This document shows positions 5,583-6,220 of a stretch of DNA of 6,220 bases, in pieces; the first letter of the stretch is position 1; every line of letters begins with the position of its first letter. The notes under the pieces are model-generated. The model was not told the DNA's origin. It did no database searches and worked only from the letters and a program-made list of their open reading frames with translations. This stretch comes from Planctomycetota bacterium (lineage in GTDB: Bacteria; Planctomycetota; Planctomycetia; Pirellulales; Thermoguttaceae), in contig JAEWUR010000525.1 in NCBI GenBank assembly GCA_023397045.1, positions 1 to 6,220 on the forward strand. The letters run 5' to 3'. The position numbers and the translations under genes are program-made.

Positions 5583-5962
5583 GTCAACTCCGTATACCTT
5601 CTTTGTCCAAACAAGGGGCTGGTCAAGGTGGTCGCTCTACATGGACGGTCAGGATTTGGATGTTCTTTCAGAGGTTCAGGCTCGTGGCGCTGGACGTATT
5701 TCCAGGAAAAGCGTTCCGCTCGAACGTGATGCCGTGTGGATGGCGTTTTTCCGCGTGAGCCATTTGTTCATTCGGTTTGGCCTGATCGTTCATTGACGCC
5801 GGCTCGCCAATTTCGCACATTGGAAATATCCGTTGGCGCCTTCCGCCCACCGGGAAGCGTGAAGAGACCGTCCGTGAAATCCTCCGGAGACCCGGCATGT
5901 TGGTTTTTCTCGCGTCTCGTGCCAGTTCGTATTTCACGGGCCGGACTTTGTTGAACGGATAA
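5583..5962 (+). pseudogene. Decayed C-terminal remnant of a short-chain dehydrogenase (SDR)
   Basis: One frame (codons from 5663) carries the SDR C-terminal landmarks in order. LVALDVFP then RSNVMPCGW (5681-5743) corresponds to LALDxAP...IRVNVIAPGW. MLVFLASRASSYFTGRTLL (5897-5953) corresponds to VVFLASDASSYxTGQTLxVDGG. A stop TAA follows at 5960-5962, with the final VDGG shortened. The frame is broken by TGA at 5756-5758 and 5783-5785. Weaker traces in the other two frames fit the preceding part: VNSVY...CPNKGL from 5583 (the IVNISS strand) and YMDGQDLDVLSE from 5638 (the YxxxK segment, Lys replaced by Gln). Their spacings of about 18 and 28 residues suit the family. The Rossmann half with TGxxxGIG would fall inside the peptidase gene and is absent. 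It lies 49 bases before a KDG-kinase-like gene, and SDR plus such kinases commonly form sugar-acid operons. The C-terminal identification is good; the upstream traces are tentative. Confidence 0.6.
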
Positions 5963-5999
5963 GGAAAAAGAACGTCGGAATTGACTGAAACTGTCTCTG

Positions 6000-6004
6000 A
6001 AGGA
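6000..6004 (+). promoter_or_regulatory. Ribosome binding site of the sugar kinase gene
   Basis: AAGGA lies seven bases before the ATG at 6012, a near-ideal spacing. It fixes the start of the gene that runs off the window. Confidence 0.6.
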
Positions 6005-6011
6005 AAATGAT

Positions 6012-6220
6012 ATGACGCTAGCGATCAGGCCAGATTCCGAGTGCCATTGGGACGCCGTTGCTCTGGGAGAAATCATGTTGCGGTTCGACCCGGGATTCGG
6101 ACGCATCCGCACGGCGCGCGAGTTCAAGGTGTGGGAGGGCGGCGGCGAATACAACGTCGCGCGCGGATTGCGGCGATGTTTCGGGCTGCGCACGACCGTC
6201 GTGACGGCCCTGCCCGACAA
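6012..6220 (+). CDS. PfkB-family sugar kinase, KDG-kinase-like (partial, 3' end outside window)
   Basis: The first 69 codons are present and the frame is open to the window edge. Recognisable parts are the first strand (DAVALGEIMLRFDP, residues 14-27) and the PfkB/ribokinase sugar-binding signature WEGGGEYNVARGLRRCFG (41-58), in which the double/triple Gly and Asn48 contact the sugar, followed by strand TTVVTALPD. The LGEIMLR...EGGGEYNVA pattern is that of 2-keto-3-deoxygluconate kinases, which phosphorylate KDG with ATP before aldol cleavage to pyruvate and glyceraldehyde-3-phosphate. The ATP-binding and catalytic Asp motif (GAGD) lie beyond the edge, so activity cannot be judged. ATG 6012 has AAGGA seven bases upstream. 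The gene follows an SDR remnant, consistent with a former sugar-acid operon. PfkB family is near certain; KDG specificity is inferred. Confidence 0.85.
   Translation, partial: MTLAIRPDSECHWDAVALGEIMLRFDPGFGRIRTAREFKVWEGGGEYNVARGLRRCFGLRTTVVTALPD

Noticed and set aside
4100..5600. Attachment-site duplication of the tRNA-Lys 3' end flanking the XRE-ImmA module
   Set aside because: I looked for a second copy of the T-arm/acceptor sequence downstream and saw none in the window.
5566..5796. Open frame of 76 codons starting at ATG 5566, 23 bases after the peptidase stop, as a possible third gene of the module
   Set aside because: It has no clear ribosome binding site or domain, and the same DNA carries short-chain dehydrogenase remnants in other frames, which explains the open stretch.
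5668..5937. Minus-strand open frame of 89 codons
   Set aside because: It lies opposite the SDR remnant and its translation has no family character.
5981..6008. TTGACT and GAAAAT, 16 bases apart, as a promoter for the sugar kinase
   Set aside because: The -10 match is poor (four of six) and the start site would fall past the ATG, which is incompatible with use of the good ribosome binding site.
5768..6220. Long minus-strand open frame (150 codons) reaching the window edge
   Set aside because: It is antisense to the well-supported sugar kinase start and the SDR remnant; its Arg/Ser/Pro-rich composition is typical of a shadow frame.
1..6220. CRISPR array, transposase or integrase genes
   Set aside because: No regularly spaced repeats and no DDE, tyrosine- or serine-recombinase motifs were seen in any open frame.

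Overview
The window looks like chromosomal DNA from a planctomycete, probably of the Pirellula/Blastopirellula type. This rests on the character of the RNase H-like protein, on a moderately high G+C content in the housekeeping genes (36 of 60 bases in a sample from glgB, 2701-2760), and on a C/G-rich palindromic repeat between genes. The lineage call is inference from recalled family resemblance, not a search result.

Layout. A stand-alone CheY-like receiver protein lies on the minus strand (16-459). A 367-bp divergent intergenic region follows, carrying a worn palindrome. Then come two plus-strand genes that probably share a transcript: an RNase H-fold protein that has lost most catalytic acids (827-1432), and a complete glycogen branching enzyme, glgB (1456-3684). 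A strong intrinsic terminator (3705-3750) and a perfect 12-bp-arm palindrome of REP-like type (3784-3826) close this block.

A tRNA-Lys(CTT) gene (4062-4135) has its own sigma70-like promoter and an intrinsic terminator. Just downstream is a small accessory module of visibly lower G+C (26 of 60 bases at 5041-5100): a short XRE-family repressor and an ImmA/IrrE-family zinc peptidase. The two genes overlap by four bases (TTGA) and are read from one promoter. That promoter's -10 box lies inside a 21-bp near-perfect palindrome, a natural candidate for the repressor's own operator.

The module abuts the remains of a short-chain dehydrogenase (SDR) gene. Only the C-terminal third is recognisable, it contains two in-frame stops, and it sits immediately upstream of an intact-looking PfkB-family sugar kinase (2-keto-3-deoxygluconate kinase-like) that runs off the right edge. 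The simplest reading is that a sugar-acid operon (SDR plus kinase) lost its 5' part, plausibly when the XRE-ImmA module arrived beside the tRNA gene, and the SDR remnant then decayed. No integrase, transposase, CRISPR array or attachment-site duplication is visible.
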